From: an uncultured Aliiroseovarius sp.
GTDB lineage: Bacteria > Pseudomonadota > Alphaproteobacteria > Rhodobacterales > Rhodobacteraceae
Direction of reading: 5' to 3'
DNA: 64,000 nt
Assembly: GCF_947497285.1 (NCBI RefSeq)
Contig: NZ_CANMFT010000003.1
Span: forward strand, 248,001-312,000
The position numbers were made by a program, and so were the translations under genes. Positions 35,442 through 44,596 of the stretch are shown piece after piece; the stretch's first letter is position 1, and each line of letters begins with the position of its first letter. A model generated the notes under the pieces. That model was not told where the DNA came from, did not search any database, and saw only the letters and a program-made list of their open reading frames with translations.

Positions 35442-35628
35442 CAAAAAATGCCTTTTTTGAAATGTTCTAATTTCAGTCTTAGCCCGTTGCGGCCCAGCGG
35501 CCAAGTGCGCGTGGCATGTTGCGTTCGAATTGAGACGAATTGTCCGTTCAACCCGTTCTTAAGACGCGGATGATGTGCTGGCTCTGGCCGCTTTACTTGG
35601 CTTGAGGAAACCGAAGGTGAACTGCGAC

Positions 35629-36102
35629 ATGGCTGCTTTCGACACGGCCCGCGCCGTTCGCAAAACCATTGGCTGCGTGATGATGCTGGTGCTTGTGGCC
35701 ACAAGTGACGCGCGCATGGCAGGGGCTGCGCCATCCGATGTGTGGGTCGTGCGAAATGATCGCGGTGGGTCTATCAGCGACCGGCTTGATCAGATTGCCC
35801 GGATCCGCGCGCAAGGAATGCGGGTCGAGATTCGCGCAGGAGTCTGTCTGTCGTCATGCACCATGTTGCTGACGCTGAAAGACCTTTGCATCGGCGCAAA
35901 GGTGCAGTTTGGCTTTCATGGACCAAGCCATCATGGTCAGCCCCTGCGACCTGCTGAATTCGACTATTGGTCAGATATCATCGCCCGGCATTACGCGCCG
36001 GCCTTGCGGCGCTGGTTCATGCAAGACGCCCGTTTTACGATCGGTGGATACAAGCGTTTGTCGGGCGCAAAGCTGATCCAGCTGGGATATCCCAGTTGCT
36101 GA
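35629..36102 (+). CDS. Secreted ClpP/crotonase-fold-like protein of unknown function (COG3904-like)
   Basis: 157 residues. An N-terminal hydrophobic stretch (IGCVMMLVLVATSDARMAGAA) acts as a signal peptide. The mature part has 'ISDRLDQIARIRAQGMRVEI' followed by 'GVCLSSCTMLLTL' and 'VQFGFHGPS', a pattern seen in ClpP-like periplasmic proteins of Proteobacteria. The serine in 'SSCT' and the histidine in 'FHGP' would be candidate catalytic residues. I place this only at fold level. ATG 35629 has GAAGGTGA upstream (35612-35619) and is preferred over a GTG at 35575. It diverges from the epimerase gene and converges with the next small gene. Confidence 0.6.
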   Translation: MAAFDTARAVRKTIGCVMMLVLVATSDARMAGAAPSDVWVVRNDRGGSISDRLDQIARIRAQGMRVEIRAGVCLSSCTMLLTLKDLCIGAKVQFGFHGPSHHGQPLRPAEFDYWSDIIARHYAPALRRWFMQDARFTIGGYKRLSGAKLIQLGYPSC

Positions 36103-36112
36103 CCCATCAACC

Positions 36113-36454
36113 CTATTGGGTGTCGGACGACGAAGAACTTCCGCCAGCGATGGCTAAAATACCCGCCCCGGCGGCACCAAACCCGGCCAGTGCCGGGCCA
36201 AGCGCACCGAACAAGGGCACGAAGTTCGTCGCTTCCGCGCCTTCGGGGGCAACGGTTTGCACGCTGCGCCTTTGAAACAGAGGCGACCGTTTGCAAGTGA
36301 TCTGCAACGCCCCTGACGACAGGTAGGTCGCGCTTTTGATACCAGTTTGTTGGCAATGGCCTGATGCAACAGCTGCCACAATCGGGTCGGCAGGTTGCCC
36401 GATGGCCGCGGTGCCGATCAAGGTAGCCAGAAACGGTATGATGACGAACTTCAT
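36113..36454 (-). CDS. Small exported protein of unknown function
   Basis: 113 residues. The start is fixed by a near-perfect AGGAGGT site 7 bp upstream. A signal peptide (MKFVIIPFLATLIGTAAIG) precedes a short domain with two cysteines (GHCQQTG…ITCKR), perhaps a disulfide. A Gly/Ala-rich hydrophobic stretch (LFGALGPALAGFGAAGAGILAIAG) and a serine tail (SSSSSDTQ) end it. Such a tail could sit in a membrane. I do not recognise the family. It converges with 35629-36102, with 10 bp between the stops. Confidence 0.65.
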   Translation of the reverse strand: MKFVIIPFLATLIGTAAIGQPADPIVAAVASGHCQQTGIKSATYLSSGALQITCKRSPLFQRRSVQTVAPEGAEATNFVPLFGALGPALAGFGAAGAGILAIAGGSSSSSDTQ

Positions 36455-36629
36455 AGTGATACCTCCTAGGTGTGACGCCACTGGCACACACTTTCTGAGT
36501 AGCGGCTCTGCCTTAACAGACTGTTAAACCGCCTGTGGGACTGCCGGAGCCGCCAATCTGCGCTGGCCTCAGAGCGCGCGCAGTGGTAATCCGCTTTCTG
36601 AACCAGACTTCAGCAAAGGTGGGGACCGC

Positions 36630-38465
36630 ATGCCTGCTTATCGTTCCAGAACTTCGACCCATGGCCGCAACATGGCCGGTGCCCGTGGCCTTTGGCGCGC
36701 GACCGGCATGACGGATGATGATTTCGGCAAGCCGATCATCGCCATTGTGAACAGCTTCACCCAGTTCGTGCCGGGCCACGTGCACCTGAAAGACCTTGGC
36801 CAGATGGTCGCGCGCGAGGTCGAGGCCGCAGGCGGTGTTGCCAAGGAATTCAACACCATTGCTGTCGATGACGGGATCGCGATGGGCCATGACGGGATGC
36901 TGTATTCGCTGCCGTCGCGCGAAGTGATCGCCGATAGCGTGGAATACATGGTTAACGCGCATTGTGCGGATGCGATGGTGTGCATTTCGAACTGCGACAA
37001 GATCACGCCGGGGATGTTGATGGCGGCAATGCGCCTGAACATCCCCGTGATTTTCGTATCCGGCGGTCCGATGGAGGCCGGCAAGATCGACATGGCCGAC
37101 CTTGATATGGACAAGATCGACCTTGTCGACGCGATGGTCGCTGCCGCCAGCGAAGACCTGACGGATGAGCAGGTTCAACATATCGAAGAAAACGCCTGCC
37201 CGACCTGCGGGTCGTGTTCGGGCATGTTCACCGCGAACTCGATGAACTGTCTGGCCGAGGCGCTGGGCCTCGCGCTGCCCGGCAACGGCTCGACCCTTGC
37301 GACGCACGCGGACCGCAAGCATCTGTTTCTGGAAGCTGGGCGCAAGATCGTCGAGATCACCAAGCGTCATTACGTGAACGAAGAAAAAGGCCTGCTGCCG
37401 CGCGAGATCGCCACGTTTGACGCGTTCGAAAACGCCATGTCGCTGGATATTGCGATGGGCGGGTCCACCAACACGGTGCTGCACCTGCTGGCCATCGCCC
37501 ACGAAGGCGAGGTCGATTTCACCATGAAAGACATGGATCGGCTCAGCCGCCATGTGCCGTGTCTGTGCAAGGTCGCGCCCAACATCGCGAATGTGCATAT
37601 GGAGGACGTTCACCGCGCCGGTGGCATCTTCTCGATCCTTGGTGAGCTAAGCCGCGCTGGGCTTTTGCACAATGCCTGCTCAACGGTGCATTCCTCGACG
37701 ATGGGCGAGGCGATTGCCAAATGGGACATCAAGGTCGCCAACAACCCCGACGCTGAAAGCCTGTTCAAAGCGGCCCCCGGCGGGGTGCGCACCACGCAGG
37801 CATTTTCGACCGAGAACCGGTATAAGGAACTCGACACCGACCGCGAAGGCGGCGTGATCCGGTCGAAAGAACACGCGTTTAGCCAGGACGGCGGTCTGGC
37901 CGTTCTGTTCGGCAACATCGCGCTGGACGGTTGCATCGTGAAAACGGCGGGCGTGGATGCTAGCATCCTGAAATTCACCGGCACCGCGCATGTCTGCGAA
38001 AGCCAGGACGCGGCGGTCAGTGACATTCTAACTGGCAAGGTCAAGGAAGGCGATGTTGTCGTCATCCGCTACGAAGGGCCGCGCGGTGGGCCGGGGATGC
38101 AGGAAATGCTGTATCCGACCAGCTATCTGAAATCGAAGGGGTTAGGCAAAGCCTGTGCGCTTTTGACCGACGGGCGCTTTTCTGGCGGCACCTCGGGCCT
38201 GTCAATCGGCCACGTTTCGCCGGAAGCCGCCGAAGGCGGCGCGATCGGGCTGGTCCAGCAAGGCGACAAGATCGAGATCGACATCCCCAACCGCACGATC
38301 AATCTAGCCGTGTCGGACGACGAACTGGCCACGCGCCGCGCCGCGCAGGACGAAAAAGGCTGGCACCCCGCCCAACCGCGCAAGCGCAAAGTGTCGAAGG
38401 CATTGAAAGCCTATGCGATGCTGGCGTCTTCTGCCGCCAAGGGCGCGGTGCGCATGATCGACTGA
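36630..38465 (+). CDS. ilvD: Dihydroxy-acid dehydratase
   Basis: 611-residue long-form IlvD of branched-chain amino acid synthesis. It dehydrates 2,3-dihydroxyisovalerate and 2,3-dihydroxy-3-methylvalerate to the 2-oxo acids. Fe-S cluster cysteines lie in '[13 protein letters not shown]' (the C near residue 125) and in '[19 protein letters not shown]' near residue 195. '[12 protein letters not shown]' and '[24 protein letters not shown]' are conserved C-terminal elements. It stands alone between the small exported gene and a bidirectional terminator. Confidence 0.97.
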   Translation: MPAYRSRTSTHGRNMAGARGLWRATGMTDDDFGKPIIAIVNSFTQFVPGHVHLKDLGQMVAREVEAAGGVAKEFNTIAVDDGIAMGHDGMLYSLPSREVIADSVEYMVNAHCADAMVCISNCDKITPGMLMAAMRLNIPVIFVSGGPMEAGKIDMADLDMDKIDLVDAMVAAASEDLTDEQVQHIEENACPTCGSCSGMFTANSMNCLAEALGLALPGNGSTLATHADRKHLFLEAGRKIVEITKRHYVNEEKGLLPREIATFDAFENAMSLDIAMGGSTNTVLHLLAIAHEGEVDFTMKDMDRLSRHVPCLCKVAPNIANVHMEDVHRAGGIFSILGELSRAGLLHNACSTVHSSTMGEAIAKWDIKVANNPDAESLFKAAPGGVRTTQAFSTENRYKELDTDREGGVIRSKEHAFSQDGGLAVLFGNIALDGCIVKTAGVDASILKFTGTAHVCESQDAAVSDILTGKVKEGDVVVIRYEGPRGGPGMQEMLYPTSYLKSKGLGKACALLTDGRFSGGTSGLSIGHVSPEAAEGGAIGLVQQGDKIEIDIPNRTINLAVSDDELATRRAAQDEKGWHPAQPRKRKVSKALKAYAMLASSAAKGAVRMID

Positions 38466-38487
38466 TCCGCAACCAGAAAGAACTAAG

Positions 38488-38515
38488 AAGGGCAGGGGAA
38501 ACCTCTGCCCTTTTT
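38488..38515. terminator. Bidirectional terminator between ilvD and the binding-protein gene
   Basis: AAGGGCAGGGG (38488-38498) pairs with CCTCTGCCCTT (38502-38512), one G-T wobble, loop of 3 nt, followed by TTT. It serves ilvD (plus) and the minus-strand binding-protein operon ending at 38515. Confidence 0.85.
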
Positions 38516-39564
38516 CAATTCTGGAGCAACGAATTCTCCCAGTTGCGCAGGAAACTCTGCCGTTTCAGGCTGTCCAGAAACACCAAAAGACCCGGCCCAA
38601 ACCGGATGGGTCTAAGCGACGGGTTCGCCCGCAGCGCGGCCGCATCAATAGCAGGCAGGCCGGAGGCGTCGACCAGATCCTGCCGCGCATTCAACCCCAG
38701 AAGAAAGTCCAGCATCGCGCGCGCTTCATCCGGATTTTCGGCGGACTGTGGGATCAGGACAGTGCGCGACATGACGTTCACATAATCGCTCATCTCGATA
38801 ATCTGGAAGCCGCCGGTGCTTTTGAGTTGCGCCGCCGCATAGCTGCCCAGCACGTTATAGGCCAAGGCCAGCTTGCCTGATGCCACGTCCCGGATCATGT
38901 CGCTTGAGCAGCAGTAGAGCTCCGCATCCAAGCGCCCCATCACCTCCATCAACCGCCAGAACGCGTCTGAGTTTCGGCTGTCCTGCGTCGCCATCAAATA
39001 GCCGAAACCGGATCGGCGCACGTCATAGGTGCCGATCTTGCCCTGAAACCTCTCGGGGTTGTCGCGCAGCAAGGCAATCAACTCGTCGCGGCTTTGCGGG
39101 GCGTCATCGTCGCCGAAGAAATTGTCCGACACGACAAGAACAGCAGGTTCCTGCGTGAACGCGAAAAGCTGGTCGCGCCAGCTGGCCCATATGGGCAGAT
39201 CGGTGGCTGTTTGGGGCGTGTGGTTTTGTGCGAACCCGTCATTGGCGAGTTTGGTCTGCAAGTCCATCGCGGAGGATATCGCAAGGTCGAACGCCGCCCC
39301 GTCCTCGTAAAGCGCTTCCATCAGGTCGGTGGTGCCGGTCACGGTGTAGTCAATCGTCACCCCCGGTCGGCTGGCCTGAAAGGCGCGGATGATTGGGTCG
39401 AATACATCAAGATCGGCGGTCGAGATAACGTTGATCCGCGCTAGTTCAGACGTGGCCTCATAAAGCCTGCGATCTTCGACCTCGAAGCTCATCGCGACGC
39501 TTGCCGACATGATCAGCGCCACCAGCGCCGCCATTAACCGCGCGGAAATACCAGCGAAACACAT
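38515..39564 (-). CDS. Periplasmic solute-binding protein (iron/polyamine ABC-type) linked to a TctE sensor
   Basis: 349 residues. A signal peptide ends near 'ASVAMSFEVE'. The mature domain has the type-2 periplasmic binding pattern: 'VISTADLDVFDPIIRAFQASRPGVTIDYT', 'DLAISSAMDLQTKLANDGF', 'LIPQSAENPDEARAMLDFLLG'. This resembles Fe(III) or small-anion binding proteins. A strong AAGGGAGAAGG site supports ATG 39564; an alternative ATG at 39534 gives a TAATG coupling. It overlaps the histidine kinase gene by 31 bp. No ABC permease or ATPase lies next to it, so it may be a co-sensor for the kinase rather than a transporter part. Confidence 0.8.
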   Translation of the reverse strand: MCFAGISARLMAALVALIMSASVAMSFEVEDRRLYEATSELARINVISTADLDVFDPIIRAFQASRPGVTIDYTVTGTTDLMEALYEDGAAFDLAISSAMDLQTKLANDGFAQNHTPQTATDLPIWASWRDQLFAFTQEPAVLVVSDNFFGDDDAPQSRDELIALLRDNPERFQGKIGTYDVRRSGFGYLMATQDSRNSDAFWRLMEVMGRLDAELYCCSSDMIRDVASGKLALAYNVLGSYAAAQLKSTGGFQIIEMSDYVNVMSRTVLIPQSAENPDEARAMLDFLLGLNARQDLVDASGLPAIDAAALRANPSLRPIRFGPGLLVFLDSLKRQSFLRNWENSLLQN

Positions 39565-40907
39565 GCGCCTTCTCCCTTCTTATTGGTGGAGATTTCCAAC
39601 CGCCCGCCATGGGCTTTTGCGACCTCGTCCGCGATGGTCAAGCCAAGGCCCGACCCCACGATGTCGCCCACATTCGCGCCGCGCGTATAACGGGTGGTCA
39701 GGCCGGAAAGATCCGTGTCACCAAACCCCCGCCCCTGATCGGTGAACGACAGGGTGATGTTGTCATCCAACGCCACGCGGGCGGTGATATCGCTGTCGTC
39801 CGGGGAGTATTTGATCGCGTTGTCGAGGATGTTTTGAAGTGCTGCTTGCAGCAAGATACCATCGCCCGTGAAGGCCACGGGGTCCGTGCCCGTGTCGCGC
39901 CGGATCGCGATGTCTTTTAGGTCAGCCGTGGGGCCAAGCCGGTCGCAGGTCTCCTCCATCAACCCCCGCAAATCCAGCGCGTCTTGCGCCAGGCTGTCGG
40001 CACGAAACGTCACCATTGCGTGGTCCAACATCTGGCCCGCGGACCGCGAACTTTCGTCGATGGCGCGGATCATTTCGCGGATGGCTTGCTTGTGTTCAGG
40101 CTTGTTCAGCTTGCGATGCGTGATCTCGGCCTGCGCGCGCACGGTGGCAAGCGGTGTGCGCACACGGTGGGCGGCTTCGGCGATGAAATCTTCGGTGCGT
40201 GACAGGGACGATCTGAGCCGCGCCATGAAAGAATTCAGCGCATTGATCAGCGGCACCAGCTCATCCGGGGCATTTGCTTTCACCGGGCGCAGGTCATTGG
40301 GGCCGCGTCGTGTGACCGACCCCGTCATGCGGGTGATCGGGGCCAGCGCCGACCCAGCGGCCCACAGGCTGAGCGCCGTTGCCAGCAGGAAAAACCCGAC
40401 ACCAATCCCGGTGGCCGTCGCGGTGATCTGGCGCGAAATAGCGGCAAGCCCCTGGCGCGTTTGCGCGACCGTTACCACGACCTGAGCGGCATTCGCGCCG
40501 GTGCCAACGGGGCGGATGACCGACGCCGCGCGGATCTCGTCCCCGCGATAATCGAGCGTCTCGAAACTGGGCGCGCTGAGGCGTGGTGGCACCTCTGGCT
40601 GCGGCAGGTCGCCATAGCCGGTCAGTGTTTTTCCCTCGGACACGACCCGGTAAAACACGCGATCCTCGTTGATCGACCCCAGCATCGACAGCGCCGAATA
40701 AGGCAGGTCCAGCGTCACGTGACCGCCTTCACTGCGCAAACTGTCGGCAATGGCTGTAGCGGACGCAGACAAGATGTCATCCTGCGTGCCTTCTGCGGCG
40801 CGCTCGGCCACCCCACGCACGACCAGAAAGAACGCCAGCGACAGCACAGCCGCGACAAGGGCTAGCTGGATGAACAGCCGCCTGCGGATGGATCCGAGTA
40901 TCCTCAC
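39534..40907 (-). CDS. tctE: Sensor histidine kinase (TctE-like)
   Basis: 457 residues. A membrane helix near residue 10-35 and a second near 160-185 flank a periplasmic sensor domain of about 125 residues. A HAMP linker follows, then the H-box 'EAAHRVRTPLATVRAQAE' (H near 247), N-box 'LQNILDNAIKYSPDD', G1 'DQGRGFGD' and G2 'GSGLGLTIA'. It overlaps the response regulator gene by 4 bp and the binding-protein gene by 31 bp. Its job is presumably to control the divergent tctCBA operon in response to a periplasmic carboxylate. Confidence 0.88.
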   Translation of the reverse strand: MRILGSIRRRLFIQLALVAAVLSLAFFLVVRGVAERAAEGTQDDILSASATAIADSLRSEGGHVTLDLPYSALSMLGSINEDRVFYRVVSEGKTLTGYGDLPQPEVPPRLSAPSFETLDYRGDEIRAASVIRPVGTGANAAQVVVTVAQTRQGLAAISRQITATATGIGVGFFLLATALSLWAAGSALAPITRMTGSVTRRGPNDLRPVKANAPDELVPLINALNSFMARLRSSLSRTEDFIAEAAHRVRTPLATVRAQAEITHRKLNKPEHKQAIREMIRAIDESSRSAGQMLDHAMVTFRADSLAQDALDLRGLMEETCDRLGPTADLKDIAIRRDTGTDPVAFTGDGILLQAALQNILDNAIKYSPDDSDITARVALDDNITLSFTDQGRGFGDTDLSGLTTRYTRGANVGDIVGSGLGLTIADEVAKAHGGRLEISTNKKGEGACVSLVFPRG

Positions 40908-41569
40908 CGCGCGACCATCCGATAGCCTAGCCCGCGGACGGTTTCGATTTTTGCGCCTGATCCTTCAAGGCGTTTGCGCAACCTACCCACATAGACTTCA
41001 ATCGCGTTCTCTGATGCTTCATCAGACAGCGAAAACAGCCGGTCGATCAGGTGGGTTTTTGAGAAAACCTGACCGGGGGCTGCGAAGAACACCTCAAGCA
41101 GGCGGAGTTCGCGATTGCGCAGGGGCACGGTTTCGCCGTCAAACCGCAACTCTCCTTTGGTCGAATCAAGTGTGGTCTCTTCGAAGGTCACTGCGTTGTC
41201 CGCAGCCCCGCCCTGACGCCTGAGAACGGCGCGCACGCGGGCTTCCAACTCGGAAAAGTCGAAGGGTTTGACGATGTAATCATCTGCGCCAAGATCCAAG
41301 AGGCCCACGCGGTCGGATACGGCAGACCGGGCGGTAATGACGATCACTGGGGTGCGTTTTTCGGCTTGTCTTTGACGTTCCAGAAAATCGCGCCCGTCCC
41401 CATCGGGCAGCATTATATCCAGCAAAATCAGGTCGTAATCGGCAACAGCCGTCAGGTCGCCAGCGTCGGCAAGGGTGCCGGCATGGTCGACCGCATGGCC
41501 GTCCAGTTGCAGCCGCTCGACCACGACGCCCGCCAGCTTTGGATTGTCCTCGATCAGAAGGAACCGCAT
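40904..41569 (-). CDS. tctD: OmpR-family response regulator (TctD-like)
   Basis: 221 residues. The receiver domain has the acidic pocket 'LIEDNPKL', the phosphoacceptor D51 in 'ILLDIMLPDG', and the conserved lysine in 'DYIVKPFDFSELEARV'. The C-terminal OmpR winged helix-turn-helix is seen in 'LLEVFFAAPGQVFSKTHLIDRLF' and 'NAIEVYVGRLRKRLEG…VRGLGYRM'. First gene of a tctD-tctE-binding-protein operon that diverges from tctCBA, whose 102-bp spacer carries direct repeats suited to an OmpR-family dimer. Confidence 0.92.
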   Translation of the reverse strand: MRFLLIEDNPKLAGVVVERLQLDGHAVDHAGTLADAGDLTAVADYDLILLDIMLPDGDGRDFLERQRQAEKRTPVIVITARSAVSDRVGLLDLGADDYIVKPFDFSELEARVRAVLRRQGGAADNAVTFEETTLDSTKGELRFDGETVPLRNRELRLLEVFFAAPGQVFSKTHLIDRLFSLSDEASENAIEVYVGRLRKRLEGSGAKIETVRGLGYRMVAR

Positions 41570-41592
41570 TCGTTGCCCTTTTTTTGTGGTGC

Positions 41593-41613
41593 GTGACAGG
41601 TTGGTGTCAGGTT
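41593..41613. promoter_or_regulatory. Tandem 11-bp-spaced repeats, candidate TctD operator
   Basis: GTGACAGGTT (41593-41602) and GTGTCAGGTT (41604-41613) start 11 bp apart, one helical turn, in the tctD/tctC divergent spacer. Head-to-tail half-sites on one face of the helix are how OmpR-family regulators bind. Confidence 0.5.
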
Positions 41614-41671
41614 CAGGCGATTGGGTCTGAGCATGGGCGGGTGTAACGCCCCTGTCAAATGGGAGGAACTA

Positions 41672-42640
41672 ATGACAAAACGTCTTTTCAAGGCGCTGGC
41701 AACCAGTGCCGTATTGGGCCTTGGTGCCACGACCGCAGCAACCGCTGCTGAGTGTATTGCACCGGCCAACCCCGGCGGTGGCTGGGACTTCACCTGCCGT
41801 CAAATCGGCAAAATCATGTTTGATATTGGTGCTGTGGATAAACCTGTTCAGGTCACCAATATGGCAGGCGCCGGTGGCGGCCTTGCCTTCAACCACGTTG
41901 TGTCAGAGCGCAACGAAGATGCCGACCTGATTGTCGCGGCGTCGTCGGCGACCTCGACCCGTCTCGCGCAGAACGCTTATGCCGGTATGACGGCTGATCA
42001 GGTGCGCTTTGTTGGTGCCATCGGTGCTGACCCCGGCGTGATCGTTGTGGCCGCAGACAGCCCCTATCAGTCGCTGACCGATCTGGTCGACGCCGTGAAG
42101 GCCGAGCCGGGTTCGATCGCGTTTGCGGGTGGGTCTGCAGTTGGTGGCTTTGACCACCTGAAACCGCTGATGATCCTGCAACGTGCTGGCGTCACGGACG
42201 TGACGGCTGTGAAATACATCGGTGTTGACGGTGGCGCGGATGCGATCACCCAAACCGTTGGTGGTTTCACCCAAGCGATGTCGGGCGACATGTCCGAGGT
42301 TGTGGGCTTCCTGAAATCCGGTGACGTGCGCGCGATTGCGGTTCTGACCGAAGAACGCGTGCCGGGCTTTGAGGATATCCCCACTGCGAAAGAACAAGGC
42401 ATCGACGTTGTTGCCGTGAACTGGCGCGGTCTTTACGTGCCCAAGGGCATCAGCGATGATGACTTCAACATGTGGGCCGAGCGTCTGCAGAAGGTTGCCG
42501 ACAGCGCTGAATGGCAAGAAGCCATGGTCGCAAACGGTCTTGCCCCCTTCACAAAAGTTGGTGGTGACTTCCAGTCTTATGTCGATGGTGTCGTGGCTGA
42601 AATCCGCGCGCTCTCGAAAGAGATCGGGGTGATCCAGTAA
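41672..42640 (+). CDS. tctC: Tricarboxylate-type transporter substrate-binding protein TctC
   Basis: 322 residues. Sec signal (MTKRLFKALATSAVLGLGATTAATAAE) and the Bug/TctC domain opening 'IAPANPGGGWDFTCRQIGKIMFD'. 'VTNMAGAGGGLAFNHVV' and 'VNWRGLYVPKGISD' are landmarks. It captures a carboxylic acid in the periplasm and hands it to TctA/TctB. ATG 41672 has GGGAGGA 5 bp upstream. It overlaps tctB by 1 bp (TAATG). The exact ligand is not visible; the AtuA/DUF4387 genes next to it point to a branched or hydroxylated carboxylate. Confidence 0.93.
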   Translation: MTKRLFKALATSAVLGLGATTAATAAECIAPANPGGGWDFTCRQIGKIMFDIGAVDKPVQVTNMAGAGGGLAFNHVVSERNEDADLIVAASSATSTRLAQNAYAGMTADQVRFVGAIGADPGVIVVAADSPYQSLTDLVDAVKAEPGSIAFAGGSAVGGFDHLKPLMILQRAGVTDVTAVKYIGVDGGADAITQTVGGFTQAMSGDMSEVVGFLKSGDVRAIAVLTEERVPGFEDIPTAKEQGIDVVAVNWRGLYVPKGISDDDFNMWAERLQKVADSAEWQEAMVANGLAPFTKVGGDFQSYVDGVVAEIRALSKEIGVIQ

Positions 42641-43080
42641 TGGCATCTGACCGTATCTTCGGAGCGGTCGTGACCCTGGTGGCGCTGGCATATGTTGCCA
42701 GCGCCACACAGATCCAGTCCAGCTTCATGGCGGATCCGGTGGGGCCAAAGACCTTTCCAATCCTGATCGGCTGCGTTGCGGCGCTGTGCGGGATCATCGT
42801 GGCCCTGAAACCCGACCCTGATCCGGACTGGCCAGTGCTGGCCACCTTCGGATCGCTTGGCTTGGCCGTGGTTGTTCTGGTTGGATACGCCTATGCGCTA
42901 AAGCCGCTGGGCTTTCTGATCCCAACCGCGATCACCGCTAGCATCCTAAGCTATCAGATCGAGCCGCGCGCAGGTCGCGCCGTGCTTGCCGGGATTGGCC
43001 TGTCTGTCGGCTTGTTCCTGATCTTCAAATTCGCGCTGGGCCTTGGGCTTGTTCCCTTCCCCAAATCGCTGACCGGCTGA
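42640..43080 (+). CDS. tctB: Tricarboxylate-type transporter small membrane subunit TctB
   Basis: 146 residues, four hydrophobic helices. 'RIFGAVVTLVALAYVASATQIQSSFMADPVGPKTFPILIGCVAALCG' is the TctB pattern. It overlaps tctC and lies 10 bp before tctA. It supports the large subunit. Confidence 0.92.
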   Translation: MASDRIFGAVVTLVALAYVASATQIQSSFMADPVGPKTFPILIGCVAALCGIIVALKPDPDPDWPVLATFGSLGLAVVVLVGYAYALKPLGFLIPTAITASILSYQIEPRAGRAVLAGIGLSVGLFLIFKFALGLGLVPFPKSLTG

Positions 43081-43090
43081 GGGCACCCAT

Positions 43091-44596
43091 ATGGAACTTC
43101 TATCAAATCTTGCGATCGGCTTCGAAATCGCGCTGTCGCCTTATACGCTGATGTTGGCCGTGATTGGCTGTTTCATCGGCACGATCATCGGCGCGCTGCC
43201 GGGCCTTGGCCCGTCGAACGGCGTGGCGATCCTGATCCCGCTGACCTTCACGATGGGGCTGGATGCTACATCGGCGCTGGTTCTTATGACGTCCGTTTAT
43301 TACGGCGCCATGTATGGCGGGCGGATCAGTTCGATCCTGCTGAATATTCCGGGCGACGAGCCTGCTTTGATGACCACGCTCGATGGGTATCCCATGGCAA
43401 AAGCGGGCCGGGCTGGTGACGCTCTGGTTCTGTCCGGTGTTGCGTCCTTCGTTGGTGCGTTTCTGGCGACCATCGGCCTGATGCTGCTGGCGCCCATGCT
43501 GGCGCGCGTGGCGTTTCTGTTTGGCCCCGCCGAGTATTTCGCGCTCTACCTGCTGGCCTTTGCCACGCTTGGCGGAATGGCGTCCAACAACCAAGCCAAG
43601 GCGGCGATTGCGTCGTGCATCGGCTTGGGCATCGCGATGATTGGGGTGGACAACAACTCCGGCCTACCGCGCCTGACGGGTGGCAATATGCACCTGTTTG
43701 ACGGCATCGACTTCCTTGTTGCCATCGTGGGCTTGTTCGCCATTGCCGAGGTGTTTTTCTTCATCGAAAGCCACGGCAAGAACACGTCTATCGGCGTGAA
43801 GCTTGAAAAGGTGACGATCCCGGTCAAGGATATCATGGAGTCCGGTTGGACCATGCTCCGGTCATCTGTCGTCGGTTTCATCGCCGGTGTTCTGCCCGGT
43901 GCAGGTGCATCGCTTGGCAGTTTCCTGGCCTATATGAGCGAGAAATCCATTGCCGGCGAAAAAGGCGGCTTCGGCACGGGTGTTCCCAAAGGTGTCGCCG
44001 CCCCCGAAGCGGGTAACAACGCCGCCGCTGGTGGCGCGCTGGTTCCCATGCTGACGCTCGGTGTGCCGGGGTCCGGCACCACGGCGGTCTTGCTGGCGCT
44101 TCTGATGACGCTGAACATCACACCCGGCCCGATGCTGTTCACCGAACGGCCCGAGGTCGTCTGGGGCCTGATCGCATCGCTTCTGATCGCAAACTTCGTG
44201 CTGCTTTTGATGAACGTGCCGATGGTGAAGATCTTTGTGAAAGTCTTGCAGGTTCCACCATGGGTGCTTCTGCCCGGTGTCACGATGATCAGCTTTGTCG
44301 GCATCTATTCCCTGTCGGGCAGCTATTTCGATCTGGTCTTGATGGTGGGCTTTGGGGCACTGGGATACGTCCTGCGCAAGCTTGACGTGCCGACCGTGCC
44401 GATCATCCTTGGTATCCTTCTGGGCGGCCATATGGAGGACGCGCTGCGCCGTGCCATGGTTCTGTCGGGCGGTGAATGGCAGTTCCTGTTCTCGTCCAAG
44501 ATTTCCATTGGATTGTGGGTGGTCGCTGTCGTGGGCTTCGTCGCTCCGATGTTCCTGCGCAATGTCCTGAAGAAACCGCAAAGGATCACCGACTGA
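43091..44596 (+). CDS. tctA: Tricarboxylate-type transporter large membrane subunit TctA
   Basis: 501 residues, about twelve helices. 'GALPGLGPSNGVAILIPLTFTMGLDATSALVLMTSVYYGAMYGGRISSILLNIPGDE' and 'GFIAGVLPGAGASLGSFLAYMSEKSIA' are the TctA core regions; 'AAPEAGNNAAAGGALVPMLTLGVPGSGTTAVLLALL' completes the second repeat. It is the cation-coupled translocating subunit. Its stop TGA overlaps the ATG of the AtuA gene (TGATG). Confidence 0.96.
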   Translation: MELLSNLAIGFEIALSPYTLMLAVIGCFIGTIIGALPGLGPSNGVAILIPLTFTMGLDATSALVLMTSVYYGAMYGGRISSILLNIPGDEPALMTTLDGYPMAKAGRAGDALVLSGVASFVGAFLATIGLMLLAPMLARVAFLFGPAEYFALYLLAFATLGGMASNNQAKAAIASCIGLGIAMIGVDNNSGLPRLTGGNMHLFDGIDFLVAIVGLFAIAEVFFFIESHGKNTSIGVKLEKVTIPVKDIMESGWTMLRSSVVGFIAGVLPGAGASLGSFLAYMSEKSIAGEKGGFGTGVPKGVAAPEAGNNAAAGGALVPMLTLGVPGSGTTAVLLALLMTLNITPGPMLFTERPEVVWGLIASLLIANFVLLLMNVPMVKIFVKVLQVPPWVLLPGVTMISFVGIYSLSGSYFDLVLMVGFGALGYVLRKLDVPTVPIILGILLGGHMEDALRRAMVLSGGEWQFLFSSKISIGLWVVAVVGFVAPMFLRNVLKKPQRITD

